Part shown: piece by piece, positions 46,896-61,567 of the stretch
Layout: the number at the start of each line of letters is the position of its first letter
How positions within the stretch are numbered: position 1 is the first letter of the stretch
DNA from: Antennarius striatus
Lineage: Eukaryota; Chordata; Actinopteri; Lophiiformes; Antennariidae
Length of the DNA stretch: 64,000 bases
NCBI RefSeq assembly: GCF_040054535.1
Contig: NC_090798.1
Span: 562,501-626,500 of the forward strand
Direction of reading: 5' to 3'
Notes under the pieces: generated by a model
What the model saw: the letters and a program-made list of their open reading frames with translations, nothing else
What the model was told of the DNA's origin: nothing
The model's database searches: none
Program-made: the position numbers and the translations under genes

Positions 46896-48285
46896 ATGTT
46901 ATTATGTGATTATTTTAAGAACAATACTCCTCGAACAATTCAAACTTCGTTCTTATGTTAGGACCATGTCCTCACAAAGTTCAACATTATAAATCTATTT
47001 CTTCTACAGTCACAACTTTATTCTCAACGTGTCGTGAATGTGTGACATAAAATGTACATTTTATGTTTAGATTTTTACCTCCTTCCATATTTTTTTCCAT
47101 AAACTTCACTCAGACATAAACCGATTGCTAAGAAATATAGTTTAAATGATTTGCCTACATATAGAAATCTAAAATGCATGGGTGTGAATTCTGCAGCTCC
47201 TCCAGGTTCTCCATCTCAGCTGAGAGGAGGTTTAACAGATACAGAGAAGGGAAGGCCGGATCCTCATTAGATCATACTTCATCACGATCGCATCCATCAG
47301 CGACAGCCTGCCATCGTTCCCGCGGTTACCGTTCCAGGGATCCGTCTGGGAACGCTTCAGAGTGTTTGTGCGTCTGTCAGGAGGGAAACAGCTTTTGTCG
47401 GAAGCTGGAGAGGAAAGTGGCAAAAACTGAAGAGTCGACGTAACAGTCTGTGAGGCCAACAGGAGGAAATGTAGCATAAATAATGAAAAATGTAGTTTCT
47501 ATTTCTCTCTCCGCAATTTAAACTGTTAGGCTGCCAAGTGTGGAGCTGACAGTAATGGCCACATATCAGCCTCCAGAACGGAGCTCCTCGCCCTCCCCAT
47601 CGGGAACCAGCTTCCCCTGACTGGGACCACGTAACCCAGTATTTACCTCCTCATTGTGCTGGTGTTAACCCACCTGTAGGAGCACATTCAGCAGCGCTGA
47701 CGTGTGTTCTATTATCTATGTTGGACATCCAGCTGCTTCGATCTGTGGTGTCCAATCAGGACTCAGACGTGCACACGGGGTCGTCGTCACGTGATAGCGA
47801 CATCTGCAGAGCCCCCCCCCCCCGGTTCAGGGAGGACACACAAACCGGCCCAACACAGAACGATCAATAGCTGTACAAGTTCCCCGTTATGTCCAGCGAG
47901 CAGATGAGTCACGATCTGAGAGAATTAATTTTGTGGAAATGGATCCCTTGATGTTTCTGCTGACATTAACATTAAAAAAAAGAAACGCCAGCTTGTCAGG
48001 CTCGAGAAGTGGAAAGAACAGCAGGAGCCAGAGCAATTCTAAAAACTCTTCAGCGCTGGGGGGCTTTAGCCAGCAGAACCACCAACCTGTCGTCACATTA
48101 ATCTGGAGATGAAAGGTAGCCCAAAGAATTCTCCCTTCTTGTCTCCTGGAATTAATATGATGTCACAGCGCAAAATATGACCTCCATCTGCGGCTAATTA
48201 ATCATGTCAACTGCTGTAAGGTTGACCTCAGAAACAAAAGCCTGGGATTATGGGTAATGATGTCTCCCATTGAACATATTGAAGC

Positions 48286-48385
48286 TACAAGTATTTTCCA
48301 CACTATAAGGCGCACCTAAAAGCCTTAAATTTTCTTAAAATCCAACAGCGGACCTTATACCCCAGTGTGCCTTATACATGGAAAC
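48286..48385. mobile_element. DNA-transposon terminal-repeat fragment (CACTATAAGGCGCACC)
   Basis: TATTTTCCACACTATAAGGC followed by GCACCTAAAAGCC, then GACCTTATACCCCAGTGTGC, resembles the inverted-repeat ends of a widespread vertebrate non-autonomous DNA transposon group. Both end types are present in degraded form. Confidence 0.45.
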
Positions 48386-49213
48386 AGGTTTAAAATAGGC
48401 CATTCAGGGTCGCGATTCAGGAGTGGGTTTCTAGACATCAAATAAGATCTAAACGACAAACAGACTTGTTAGCCTGTCCTCTTGTTGCTTTAATTCTGCA
48501 TTCCGTCTTGGTGGCGTCATCAGCCACCACCACCACCACCAGCAGCAGAGGGTCGTTTATCACACGGTTTCTCCCTGAATCTAATGTCCAAAGACGTCCT
48601 GTTGAAACCCAATCATCTCGTCCGTCATCGTGAACATTTCTCTCATCCGTTCGTCCCTCCTGAGTGAATCGTAGCGGCGTTGATGTCACTTGACGGTCAG
48701 TTGTCCATCAGTGCGTGATAAAAACAGCCCAAACTGTTGGACAATGAAGGGAAGCGGCGTTTTAAACCGGATGTGCAGCGTGTCACACATCTGTGCTGTT
48801 TCTGCAGAGACGGCCTCGTCTCTCCACCGTATGTTTCTCCTGCTAGCGTGACGAACGCGGCGACAGAACCCTTCAGAATTCATGCATCTGAGAGGATCCC
48901 ATCCCCCCCTCCACCTACAAATGAGCTGCAACATTTCACCACTGAACCGATGAGGGAACAGAACAGCTGCTCGACTGTCCTGGTCTGATGTTTCTGGCTG
49001 TCAGATGTTCATGTGAGAACTTTTTCGTACGTCTAAAATAACTGCATCCATATTATTATTGTGACCACTGGATTGTCTTCAGACGGGGGGTTAGATCTGT
49101 CATGATGCATAAAAACGATCTGGTTGGATTATTATGGGAGCTTTGTGACAGGCAATATAATAAACTAATATGAATTCAATTCACATCCCAGTGGTACCGA
49201 GGTGACAGATGTT

Positions 49214-49214
<1 letters not shown>

Positions 49215-49250
<36 letters not shown>
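49215..49250. repeat. (GT)n microsatellite
   Basis: GT tract. Confidence 0.95.
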
Positions 49251-49254
<4 letters not shown>

Positions 49255-49587
49255 TCTATAATGTCACGTCTCGGCTCCACATGTTGCATGTGTTACATAC
49301 AACCTGCAGGAATTTTAATGAGCGGCAAAAACAACAGGATTTTCTGCAGGCGTTATAAACCAATACCTATATATTCAGCCATGTTAGCAGCTTTTCCTCC
49401 TGTTTGAAGCCCTTCAATCATAGTGGAGTCATGCCCACACGTGATAACCAATCACGGGGGCCGGGGGGGTCTCGTGTTTGGTTTCTTCTTCTTTTCAGTC
49501 CTCCAGTTGTCGTCGGCTTCCGGAAAATGCTGATTATGAACGGTTGGTGGAACAGAAACATCAAACAATATATGAGCTTCTTGCCTC

Positions 49588-49589
<2 letters not shown>

Positions 49590-49625
<36 letters not shown>
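49590..49625. repeat. (GT)n microsatellite
   Basis: GT tract. Confidence 0.95.
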
Positions 49626-49626
<1 letters not shown>

Positions 49627-50604
49627 ACTCACCTTTTTCATGTAGCGAGGGGGGAGGTGTAACACGGTGGAGGCTGGGGGGGATTAGCTGTTGTTTGACG
49701 CAGCGTTACTTCACCTCTTCCTCGTGTTCCACGCTGACAGGAAGTCTTCATCACCTTTTTTTTAAAATCTCCTCACAACTAACTGCCTTCTCTCTTCTAG
49801 TCTAAAGCTTTACCAAATGCGCCGTTCTTTTCTGTGTGTGCAACAGCCGCCGGCTTTACCGGAACGGTGGGGATGTGTGTGAAGTATGTGGGAGAGGATC
49901 GGCCCCTGATCCCACATTTAGTCCCGTCGGTACGTTCATCCACCTCAGACGTGTCGGTGGATTCAGTCGATCTTCTTTGTTGGTTGCTTTCCAGTTTTTC
50001 ATGCAACTTGCTTGGAAACGTGTGACTCCCAAATGGAGAAGTGATTAATAATCGATGTGCACGCTGTCCTGTGATCCTGAATGATCAAAAGCAATTCTTT
50101 TTTTGATCAGTGACAATTTTCCCTTCCTGGATGTGTAGAGGTTCCTGTGGACTTTGATAGGTCGGCGCTGCACTCCAGGAACCGTTACGTAACGGACGCG
50201 TGTGTTCACCGAGCTCATGAAAATGATATTTTCATGCGAATTTAATTTTTAACGTCTCTCTGGCGTCTTTGCTTTTATCTCTGCGACGTTTTATCGCTCA
50301 GAGAGAAGCGTTTGTGTCCGATCGGCACGCGAGGAATCGCGAAATACCATCTCGATGCCTGGTGGCAAAAATATCACTGAGAGCACAAAAAACACATGTT
50401 TTCTAATGTGGAAAATAAAATGGAAATATAAGTAGCTACCATTGGTATATATATGCCTTCAATTCCCCGTGAAAGGCGACCTGATTGGCTCCAGACCCAC
50501 CAATGAGGCTTGTTTTAGTCGTGGACTCATTCATCATTCAGCAGCACAGATGCTTCCTGTCTAATAACCCCCATCAAACACACGACACCCACCCCCCTAG
50601 AAAT

Positions 50605-50634
50605 AACCTCGTGTTGGGGGACCAACACGAGGTT
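50605..50634. repeat. perfect 13-bp inverted repeat, 4-nt loop
   Basis: Left arm AACCTCGTGTTGG (50605-50617), loop GGGA, right arm CCAACACGAGGTT (50622-50634). Short flanks do not extend the pairing. Confidence 0.9.
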
Positions 50635-50944
50635 CTGCCTCTCGCCCCCTCCCCATCAGCGACGGGGGAATCCTCGACGGTTAGTTGGCCGCCGTCGCCG
50701 GTTGGTCCAGAATGGAGACGCTAACGCCTCGCTAGCTGTCAGGCGCTAATTGTAAGGAAGCAGCAGATGGTTCACATCCGCTGTTAGAGCTGAGCAGCAC
50801 AGGAAAAGCTTCTCTTCTTTCTGCTTCAGCTTCCAATAAAGTGAACTGAAGCGCGAGAGACGAGGAGGCTTCACTGGGAGGAGGGTGTTTTTAATGAGGG
50901 GCCAGGTTGGGCCCTTCTGAAGGGGCCGTTTGGCTGCCTGACGG

Positions 50945-50947
<3 letters not shown>

Positions 50948-51004
<57 letters not shown>
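50948..51004. repeat. (GT)n microsatellite
   Basis: About 28 GT units. Confidence 0.95.
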
Positions 51005-51006
<2 letters not shown>

Positions 51007-51895
51007 CCGACTTGAAAGTCTGATGGATGTGAGAGGAAGTGTTGGAAAGCGATGGCAGCGTTTCTGAGCGCGGAGCGGCGTGGACGCGTTCCCACAGATA
51101 CTCGTCTGCTGGAAACATGTCGGACAGGAGACTCCAGAAGAGGAGAGGAGACGGAGCGAGAAGCAAGAGATGGAGATGAAACCGACTGAAGCTCAAAAAC
51201 AGGATGGCGCCGGTCTGGCTCACCAATAAATCGCTCACTTCCAACCGTCCTTTTACCAACCGGCCCAGTTTAGCATTAGATTAGCTTAGCATCATTTCTG
51301 TCCCATGTTGGCTTAAATACTTCACTTGTACATTTATTTCTGCTTCTGGTGAATTAAAACCTGAGTCTTGATGCAGCTGGAGCTGCGGAGCATGTTTCTG
51401 AGCTGAAGTTAGGAATCTTAAATCATCTGTTTCTGTTCTGTGTTTAATCTGAAGACACGCCACAGACATTCCAGCTCGTGTCCTTGCCACCGGCTGTGCC
51501 GAAACGCCGCCGTTCTGTTCAGACAGCCGAGCGAGCGAGGGTGGGGGGGGGGCATCTGGAGACGAGAGGACGAGTGATGGAGGAGAGGAATCTCTCCAAA
51601 CGGAGGCGGATTCAGAGATGGAGATGAAATCTTAATCTGTGTTCATCAGACTGATCATCATGCCCCCCCACCCCTCCTCCACCCCCCCGTGTCAATCTGC
51701 AGGGCTGAAGTGGAGGGTGGGGCCGTGTTTTCCCCCTGTGGAGCATCACGGGCTGAAGGGACGGCCGCTGCTTTGCCTGAGAGTCATTTATTTAAATTGA
51801 TAGGAGGGCCATTAGCTGCAGCTTCAGCCCGTTGCCATGGCGATGTGTTTTCTACAGAGGAAGACATTTCGCCTCAGGTATCTCTCCAAAGAGAT

Positions 51896-51898
<3 letters not shown>

Positions 51899-51932
<34 letters not shown>
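51899..51932. repeat. (GT)n microsatellite
   Basis: GT tract. Confidence 0.95.
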
Positions 51933-51935
<3 letters not shown>

Positions 51936-53073
51936 ATTAATTACACAATCTCATCAAATCATCCAATCGACTTGAGAAACGATTTCCTGCATCCTGATCC
52001 GACCAATCACAGCCTCTCCTGGGCGGGGGGGGGGGGCAACATCTGGAAGTGCCACCACCCCTCCGATTGGCCGGCTGAACGTGTCTCTGTCGTTACGTGT
52101 CGTGTGATTGGCAGCCGGCGGAGGCTTAAAGGTCTCGGGAGGAGGCGGCTCTGGGACCCGTGTGGGAGGCGGAGAGAAATCCTTCTGCAAACGTGCCCTT
52201 GAGCAACGCAGACGCTGCTGGTTTTACCTTCTGTGAGCGTGAACTCTTGGTCACCGAGTGGAAACAGGGAGGTGAGCCGCATCCGACACGACCTCGGAGC
52301 ACAAACCAGCATTTAGTCAGAGATGTTTGTGTTGTTAGAAACGTGACTGAAGGAGGAACTTGGGATTTAATCTCCTCCTGGTTCACATCAACACGACAAT
52401 GTGTTGTTAGGATCAACCTCTTTCCATGCCACGTTTCTCTTGTTTTAAGGTCTAATATCCCCTATGGTAGTGTATAAAGTGTTTTTTAATTGCACATATA
52501 GTTTGGAATCTGTGCAGCGTTTGATGACACTGTAAAAAAATGACATCTTCACCAGTCAAAACACCGGCGTAGGCAAAACTGGTGTCTCTCGGTGGGAACG
52601 ACATCAGCAAAGCTCTTAGGTGAGGAGACGGACTCATTAAAGACTGGCAGCAGGGCCGTCCGTCACACGTTGTGCAGGAAATTACAGAAAGAACTAAAGT
52701 GTCCGGTCGACTCGGGGAAGTTTAAACTCCGGTAGCGTCACCATCTCCTAGAAGGAAGCTCAGGTGTGACGTGTTCTTTCCTACTTTTATCCTCTTCCGT
52801 CTGAGCATCATTTCAATCTGTTTAAATTAATTTTGAATGCGTTTCCACGTTTCCTTGGTGCTCTAATCCTTCATTCCCACCTCATTGTTGTTTGTTTGTT
52901 TTCAGGTCTGGTTGGAGGCTGTTAGGGGTTTTTTTTTTTTCCTTTATGAAAATGAAAAACAGGATTTTCCTACGGTCCCTGAAGGCAACAGTTACAGCTG
53001 CTTTCTTCTTCCTTTGTTATCTCCACTATTTCTGCCCACAGTTCAAAAACTTTCACCTTCAAACTCCAGTCCG

Positions 53074-53074
<1 letters not shown>

Positions 53075-53154
<80 letters not shown>
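53075..53154. repeat. (CA)n microsatellite, about 40 units
   Basis: Uninterrupted CA tract. Confidence 0.95.
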
Positions 53155-53156
<2 letters not shown>

Positions 53157-54065
53157 CAATTTCCAACCTCATTTTCCCGTTCATGGTCTGGTAACTTCTG
53201 GAGTTCTCTCATTTTAATCAGTGTTTTAATGGAAGCTGCTTAAATATTCAAATGCAAAGAGCTGCATCCTCAGCCACCGTCCCCCCCAGCCTGAAAGCCC
53301 CCCAGGCCGCCGCCGCCGTGAGAACACACACCCCAGCGCTGGGTGATTCATTTATGCACTGGTCTTTTGTTTCAGTCTTACCTGCTTTGTTTCCCTGAAC
53401 CAATCACATCCCACATTTTATGGTCAGAATTATTTTTTCTCTGCACAGAAATGGAGTTTGGTTAAATGTTATTTCACAGGAAACAAAGCTGGACACCAGA
53501 GCTGCTGAGACCAGCTGACGCCAGCCGACCCCTGTGGTCGTTTAAACACGGTGCTACATGATGAGACCACCCCCCCACTGCGTTTGACTTATGTTAATGA
53601 ATTAATGGCACCCCGCTGAGAACAACGTCTGGATGCTCGACTAGAGCATCAGTGAGGATGCAGACGTAGATCTGACGCGATGCAGTCGATGGAAGGAGAG
53701 AAGAGCATTGTGGGAACTCCATAAATGATGTTCTGTTTTTATGTCTACATGTTAATTCAGTGTCTAGGAGACATTTTAATGGGTCCATTCTGACTTCTGC
53801 TGTAGGGAAGGAATGTAAATGTAAAACCGTGTTGATGTAGTTTGTGTCTTCACCTCCACGCCCCCCGCACCTCCACAGTAAATATAGTTTTTTAAATAGA
53901 AATGACTCCAAAAAATGCCTAAAGATGCATTCTGCATCGCTCCTGGTGTTCATGTGCACAGTTAATGAGACACGTGGCTCTTTTCGTAAAAGCAGGTACG
54001 AGGTTAGCTGTAACTTTAGCGCTCTGTTTAGCATTTGCTGACTTTTATCACTGGAAATATCTTAA

Positions 54066-54354
54066 GATAAATCCTTTTAATCTGTCAGGTTATTAAACCC
54101 ACAGAACTCCATCAATCAAGGATCAATCTATCAATCAATAAAGAAAAATAACATCAGACACAAGTTAGGACGTTAACTTTGTTCACGTTTAGTCAGAGTT
54201 AAAATGGGCTGAACTACTGCACTGTGGGAAATGTAGTTTTGGTCAAAGCACACTTTTGATCTACTCATTTTGAGACCTTCCATGGTCTCGCGGGCCACAT
54301 GAAATGATGTGGAGGGCCACATTTGGCCCCCGGGCCTTGAGTTTGACACATGTG
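54066..54354 (+). mobile_element. hAT-like element fragment, copy C (right part only)
   Basis: Matches the right half of copy B from ATAAATCCTTTT onward and keeps the right terminal motif GAGTTTGACACATGTG. The left end and the minisatellite are absent. Confidence 0.8.
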
Positions 54355-54566
54355 ACACATGATCACCTATCATCACCTGAGCTCAGCTTGAATTCTACCC
54401 CAAGAGGCATTAAAGCTCTCTCTTTAAACCAAAGCTGGAATTAGAAACGGATCCTTCTCACGTTATCAGACCGAAGCCTCGTAATTATTCTAGAAATCGT
54501 CTCCAGACTCCAGGCTGATGGATGAGGAACGGTGGTCACCTAAAAATAGCTGTGCTGTAAATCAAA

Positions 54567-54591
54567 TGTGTGTGTGTGTGTGTGTGTGTGT
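54567..54591. repeat. short (TG)n microsatellite
   Basis: TG tract of about 12 units. Confidence 0.9.
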
Positions 54592-54745
54592 TTAGTGTGT
54601 AAGTGCTGCTAAAACTCGTTCAAAGCTTCAGCCAAACGTGTGAAGTACGTCTGCAGAGGGAGAGGTTTGTGCATCCTTTAAATTCACTGCTGGGAGCTGA
54701 ACGTTACAGTAAAAAGAAAAGTTTTGATTTGGAAAAACGATGAAT

Positions 54746-54748
<3 letters not shown>

Positions 54749-54829
<81 letters not shown>
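54749..54829. repeat. (GT)n microsatellite, about 40 units
   Basis: Uninterrupted GT tract. Confidence 0.95.
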
Positions 54830-54830
<1 letters not shown>

Positions 54831-57589
54831 AAAACGAGGCCCGGGTCACCGACAGTAATCATAATATTTCCGCGGTCACCTTTTGATGCTCTGATGGAGC
54901 GCGGCCCCCCCGGCCTCTCTAGGGGAGGGGGGGTGGGGGGGTGGGAGGAAAACCATCAGAGCGTGTGAAAAAGAGCAAGTTCAGGGTGACCCCCGCGGCA
55001 TCATGGGAGGGCGGGAATGTGTGCGAAAGATGAAAAGAAAGTGTGAAATTGTGTGTTGTTGGAGATTGGAGATCCTCCTTTCCATCGTGACACCTCACCT
55101 CTCTGTGGGGGGGGGGGGGGTTGTCTTTTTCATTTTTATTGGCTATCAGTGTCATTATAGACGCTCCTCTTGTGCCGCCGCTCACTATTTCCTAAATCTA
55201 TCACAAATAAAAACATTTAAAATTTTATTTGAGATACTTGTTTTAAAATTTTACTTCAAATAATTTTTTTTTTCAAATTAAAAAAATGTAAAAATTCTTA
55301 ATTTCCCTTTGAGGATTATAACAGTGTATAAAATTGTTATTATTATTTTTTTAAATACCACAAATGGCTTAATAATCAATGGGATTAAGTGTTTTATTTG
55401 GTGCATTTTGTTCCACAAATGGATCCTGATCAAACAATAAGACAGGAATCCTCTCAGCAGATTCATCCACCCCCCCCACCTCTATAGGCCAATATTAATA
55501 TGACATCAATCCACTGACTGATATGATTTTGTGCAGCTCCTTAATATTTAATAATGGTTCTAATAGAATGGTGGGATTGCTTGTTACGGCTGTTAGACGA
55601 CACAAACCCAAACGGAAATTAACGGGAGGCAATCCTGTCTGTCGTTTTGTCCTACAACACGCGTGACAATAGAAAAACCTATTAACCCCCCCCCACTGAT
55701 CGCTAAATAATTACCGGACAGATATTACATGGCTTCTTGTCAATTTCATTCCCAATTTGTCCGTCCAAATGAGAAAAGGCGAAGCAGGAAATTGCCAGGC
55801 GCCGCAAACGGAGGTGTTTTCAGTCTCCTGCGTCAGTTTTATGTCGCTCCTTTTTTCCGTTCCGGCCCTCCGTCGGAAGATTGATTAAAGAAGAAAGATT
55901 TGCATTTGGTTATTTGATTTTGTTTTAAGTGCTTTTTTTGAGTTTGAGTCCCAGGCAAACTTATATATATAAAAATGTATATGTGTGTGTGAGAGAGAGA
56001 TGCTGTTGTAGCTCAAATCAGCACAATCCTTCCTTATTAGTTTACATCTAGAGACCTACATCATTTATTCGATTCAAATTTTAATCAAATCAACAAAAAA
56101 TTAAAGCTAAGCTAATGCACCCTAATACCCTGAATCTTCACTGGGCTGCTGGACTGTGGGATTTTTGTGTGTCTGGACTGAGTGGAAGTCAAGAGACTCT
56201 CAGTAATCAATAATCTATAATAAGACTCCAGCCTACGCCAGCAGACCTCTTCAGGCACACAGGAATATAAACCAGACTTCTCTCTGGACAAAAGTGTTCG
56301 TCAGCAGAGTCCAGTCGAAGTCAACCTGCAATCTGCAGGCGATTAGAACCGTTTGGGTTCAGCGGAGGAAGAGGAGGAGAAACCAGGGGAAGGAAAGGCG
56401 ATCAATACGGAATAGAAGAAACCGCCTTCTGAATAATTTGTCTTTGTCGGTCCGTCGTCTGCGTTTTGATCGGTTTCGCACGGGCGGAACTCCAGATATT
56501 TGTTGACGGTTGGGATTTCATGGAGGGGAGGACAAAAGGAGGAAAATCGATGAGCCCATTTTGTGAACTGGAACAGAATATCTGTTGAAACGGTTCTGGG
56601 AGCATCGCGATAGAAAAGCTTCCCGCTTAGATAAGCACTATGGGAGATGTAATGAGTGGTACTCTATTCTTCAATATTAGATGAAAATACACTAAAACCT
56701 TCAGACACAGTGAAGCCAAGACACTTGGAGGTTAGGATATCTAAGATAAGAACATGTCAGACTGGAGAAGTTAAATTATGATAATTAAAGTTAGAACAAG
56801 ACAAGATGAACCTTATTCTGACTTCTAATAACGTGTGACGGGTGGATTCCTGCTCTTAAGATTAAATGTAAATAAATGATAAAATGTTGAACTGCTCCTT
56901 TACACAGACAGGAACAGGCTGTGCGTTGTGTCGTCCCCCGGCGGACGCCTCAGACGACGATGTGAAATACTGAAACGCACTTTTTAAAGAAAGTCACATC
57001 CCATTTTCATTTCAAGTTACACCTCGCCAAGACGTGCGGCGTTCATCCGACGCCTGGAGGAAGCTCCCTCTCACTCCCCCCCCCCCCGATGGCATACAGT
57101 AACTCCACACCTTCAGACGGTCGCTGACAAAAGAGCTTCTGTTCAAAAGAGAAAGAAGGAGAAGTGAGGAACGCTCACGTCTGCACGCCGTCACCACTGA
57201 AAAGGCAGACCTGGTGAATCTCAGGTGGGCCCGTGTGAGGCGGCGCCATTGTGCTCAGGCAGGAGGAAGGACAGCCGCTTCACGCGTTTCCTGGGGTTTT
57301 GATGTTTCCCACATTGTCATCCTCTCTGCTCCGCGTCACGTCGTCCTTGTTCTCCTTATCTGTCTCTTACAATCTCTCCTCGCCGTTGTGTTTGCGGTCA
57401 TGTGACTCCCGCGCCAACAGAAGGCGAGGCCGAGGCACCTCTCATCCGTGAACATGTGGGTGCGTTTGCTAACGTAGTGCAATTACTGTACACCAGAAAT
57501 CAGCATCGCCTTTAAATGACTTACAACCTGGGAAGTGTTTGTTATCAGCAGAAACCCTGAACGGACCCCTGTGCTCTTCTCTCTACCAA

Positions 57590-58160
<571 letters not shown>

Positions 58161-58699
58161 GTCTCACTGTGTTTCACATCGTAACCTCCATCTTTCATTG
58201 CTCACAGCTTCCTCTCTCTCTCTCTCCATTCACCATCCAGCTCGCTCGCCCATCAGCCTCTCCCTCCAGCCAGGAGGAGGAAGACGAGGAGGAGGGAGGT
58301 CATCTGAATTTAAAATCCCAAAATACCCAAATGAAATGGGAGCAGCAGACAGGCGGGGGGAGCAGACGCCTGCTGGAGGTCCTGGTTGTCCTCATGTTTT
58401 CCAGGAGCCGTTCTGGAGTCGCTGGTGGTTAAAAAGCTCCACTGTCAGCCTGTTTTCATCTCCGTGTGGAGGCTCTGAGTCCAGGCTTATCCGCCCAGCA
58501 CTGGGTATTGATCCCCCCCCCCCACACACACACACTATGAGTCATGCTTTGCTGAAGGGAGACCGGCTGACCCCAGATCAGATCAGACACAGATTCAGCC
58601 TCCCTGAGAGATGAACTCCCTTTTGATTTTCTGCCTGATACGTGAGCGTATTGCAGGGACAGAGAGGGATAATGATGGTGCTTGGCTTTGTGCCCAAGA

Positions 58700-58701
<2 letters not shown>

Positions 58702-58783
<82 letters not shown>
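58702..58783. repeat. (GT)n microsatellite, about 41 units
   Basis: Uninterrupted GT tract. Confidence 0.95.
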
Positions 58784-58785
<2 letters not shown>

Positions 58786-61501
58786 GATTTGTGCCACTGT
58801 CCTCACAAGCAAACAGAAAAGTCATTCATTGCAGACAAACGTCCATCCTCTGACCTCTCCAGATGGGAAAGTGAGAGCGACTAGCAACATCGGATAAACC
58901 CCCCCCCCCCAGCCAATCCCACGTCCGATGACATCATCAACACACCGTCGTTGTTGATCAGAGTTTGACAAAGGTGTGAAAATTCATTGACAGTTTCAAT
59001 GTGACATCTGGTGATTAATATGCAAAGGTAGAATTAGTTCCTCAGAATGGGAATAAATTAGGACTCAAAGCAGGTTAAAAAATGTGTTAAAAACATTTTA
59101 ATTAAAAGACAACTATTTGAACACTTTCTGTCTGTTTTCTCGAAAACCCCCCCCAGCTTATTTCCATAACCCATCGTCACAGGGAATCATTAAACTGGTG
59201 CTGATGAAGCTCCTTTTTGGGTCTCGTCCATCTGCAGAGGCAAACGTCGTCACTATGTTCACCAGAATATCACCACTTTGTGGTGAGAGAGTAGATTAAA
59301 AAAGCTTGAAGCCTCACTTTGACAGCTGTTTTGTGAAAACGACGCTATAAAACAGGAGAGATGTTGGCTAGTTGTATGAAGGATTTGGATGCATCTCCAT
59401 GGAGACGAGGAGAAGCTTTTGTTTTGACTAATTTATTTACGTTTTTTAACATTTGACTGTTTCATTCAGCCGACATCATGAAACACGCGTTCACAACCAC
59501 CTTCTTCTGATTTAACGAAGCTTTTCTCTCCATCTAAAACGACTCAGAACTGCATTTTGATTCCTCCACTGGTCGTTTTCTATTGCGTTGACCTTTGACC
59601 CCCACCTTCAATGCACACTTTCCACTTGCGAATCCGTCATAAATAATCCTCAGCCGCTAATTATCCTCCGACAACAGCGGACCACAAATCGGCGGCCGGC
59701 TAATGACTTCCAGCAGATCCTCCGGCGCGTTCGTGTCTGAGTGGGACGCCTGAAGCGCAGGAAGCAGCCGTGTGTTTGTCTCAAACACTCCTTGTGTTTG
59801 TTGTTTCTGTTGGGTTTTTTTTTTCTCACCCCCACACGGAGAACGACAGGGAATGAATGAGCGATAGCTGCTCGCCGCGTGAAGCCAATCGAGTGTGGGA
59901 ATAAAGAAACGCAGCGGCGTTAGCACAGCAGAGACGTGAGAAATGAAACCCAAAACACATTCTATTTCATTTTAACATTTAATTACATCATTTTAATATG
60001 ATGCCTGTATATAATTTCTTAAAAAGCACACTGACACTAACGAAAAGTGAACAGATTTGTAAAAAGCGCTTACATACTAATTGTTGTGTTGTCTGATCTT
60101 TGTTATTGGGCTGGTTTTGTTAACTCTTTACATGTTTCAGTATCACATACTGCTAAACAGTCTGGTCAGTACTGTCTCTTTAAGAGAAAGGTGTGCCGGG
60201 AGTCATGTGACCACTGTGACCTGTTATCAGGAAGTGGATTCACTAAACTCGGTTTCGACGCCGAGGCAGCCAATCGGTGAGTCCTTCAGGTCGCCTCTTT
60301 GTCTGCTTGATGCTCCATGCTGGGTGTTGTGCTTCATCTGCTTCCTGTTTGTGCGTCAGCTGTTGATGATGTCATGACTTTGGTGCATTTCTGACAGTTT
60401 AGTGGCTGATAAAGTTAAAGCTAACAACATGCTAAGATGTGCAGCGTGAAGCTAACACGTGGATCTGTGTTGTGGTCTCAATCACGTCCAACATTGTTTG
60501 GTTTCTTTAGTTTTACAAATGTTTGCTGGGTTTGAATTGTGTGCTTTACTTCCTGGTTTGCCGCTGGGCACCATGGGAGCTGTAGTTCCTGAGGTTGAAG
60601 GTCTGAATACACCTTTTGCATTGATTTTGCATTGGTTAGTTAAATTATAATTTATATCCATTATTATGATATATTTGAATTTAATTAATACTTGTTTTTT
60701 GCATTATAAATAGAAGTTAATTGATGCTTTTGTGATAAAATATGAGTTGCTATGTTTCAAATCATTATTGCTTTTTATTATTATTGTTGGGATGTTTTTC
60801 ATACAAGTGAAACATTGCATTTCTCAAATCAAAAGGGGAAACTTTTGAGTAACATCTTGGGACACGGGTCGCCCTTTCCATTGGGTGAAAAACGGAACAT
60901 TAATGTTAACACACGTTTGAACCACGATGGGTATTTTTGTTTAGCATCTCGGCCAACTAATAATGACCAGTTAGCAGGAAACAACTGAGACTTGTGGGAA
61001 TGCTGTTAATCTGATTAAAGAGATGTTTTTGAGAAACATCACATGACGCGACGTCCCACCTTCAGACTCGTGAGGCTTGTGATTGGCTGAACGATGGAGT
61101 TTATACACATCATGATGGCATCCACGCTAACAGGAGGGGGCCGTTAAAACAGAATAGGAGACGCACAAAGGCTGTATTCAGATCACATACCAGCACATAG
61201 ACATGGCCCCCTGTGGCCGCTGGCAGGACAAGGCTAATACCTGGTCTTCAGGGAAGCAGGAAACGACGTTCGAGTGATTCTCACGAAGGTCATTCCTGAC
61301 TTTAGACTGAACTCACTCCATCTCACTCGACGAATCAGCGACCCTCCTGATGACATTTCTACAAATGTCATTCGTCGGGTGATGATGTCATCAAGAATTT
61401 GAATCCATTCTCATTCAAATGTGAGAAAATCGCTTCTATTCAAACCTCCTTTGTCTTTGTGGGTTTTCACTCCAGCCTGCTTCCTCTTCTTAATCCTCCA
61501 T

Positions 61502-61567
61502 CTCCTCCTCCTCCTCCTCCTCCTCCTCTCTCTGGCCATCCCTCCATCCCTCCATCCCTCCATCCCC
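61502..61567. repeat. (CTC)n and (ATCCCTCC)n simple repeats
   Basis: About nine CTC units followed by four CCATCCCT-type octamer units. Confidence 0.85.
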
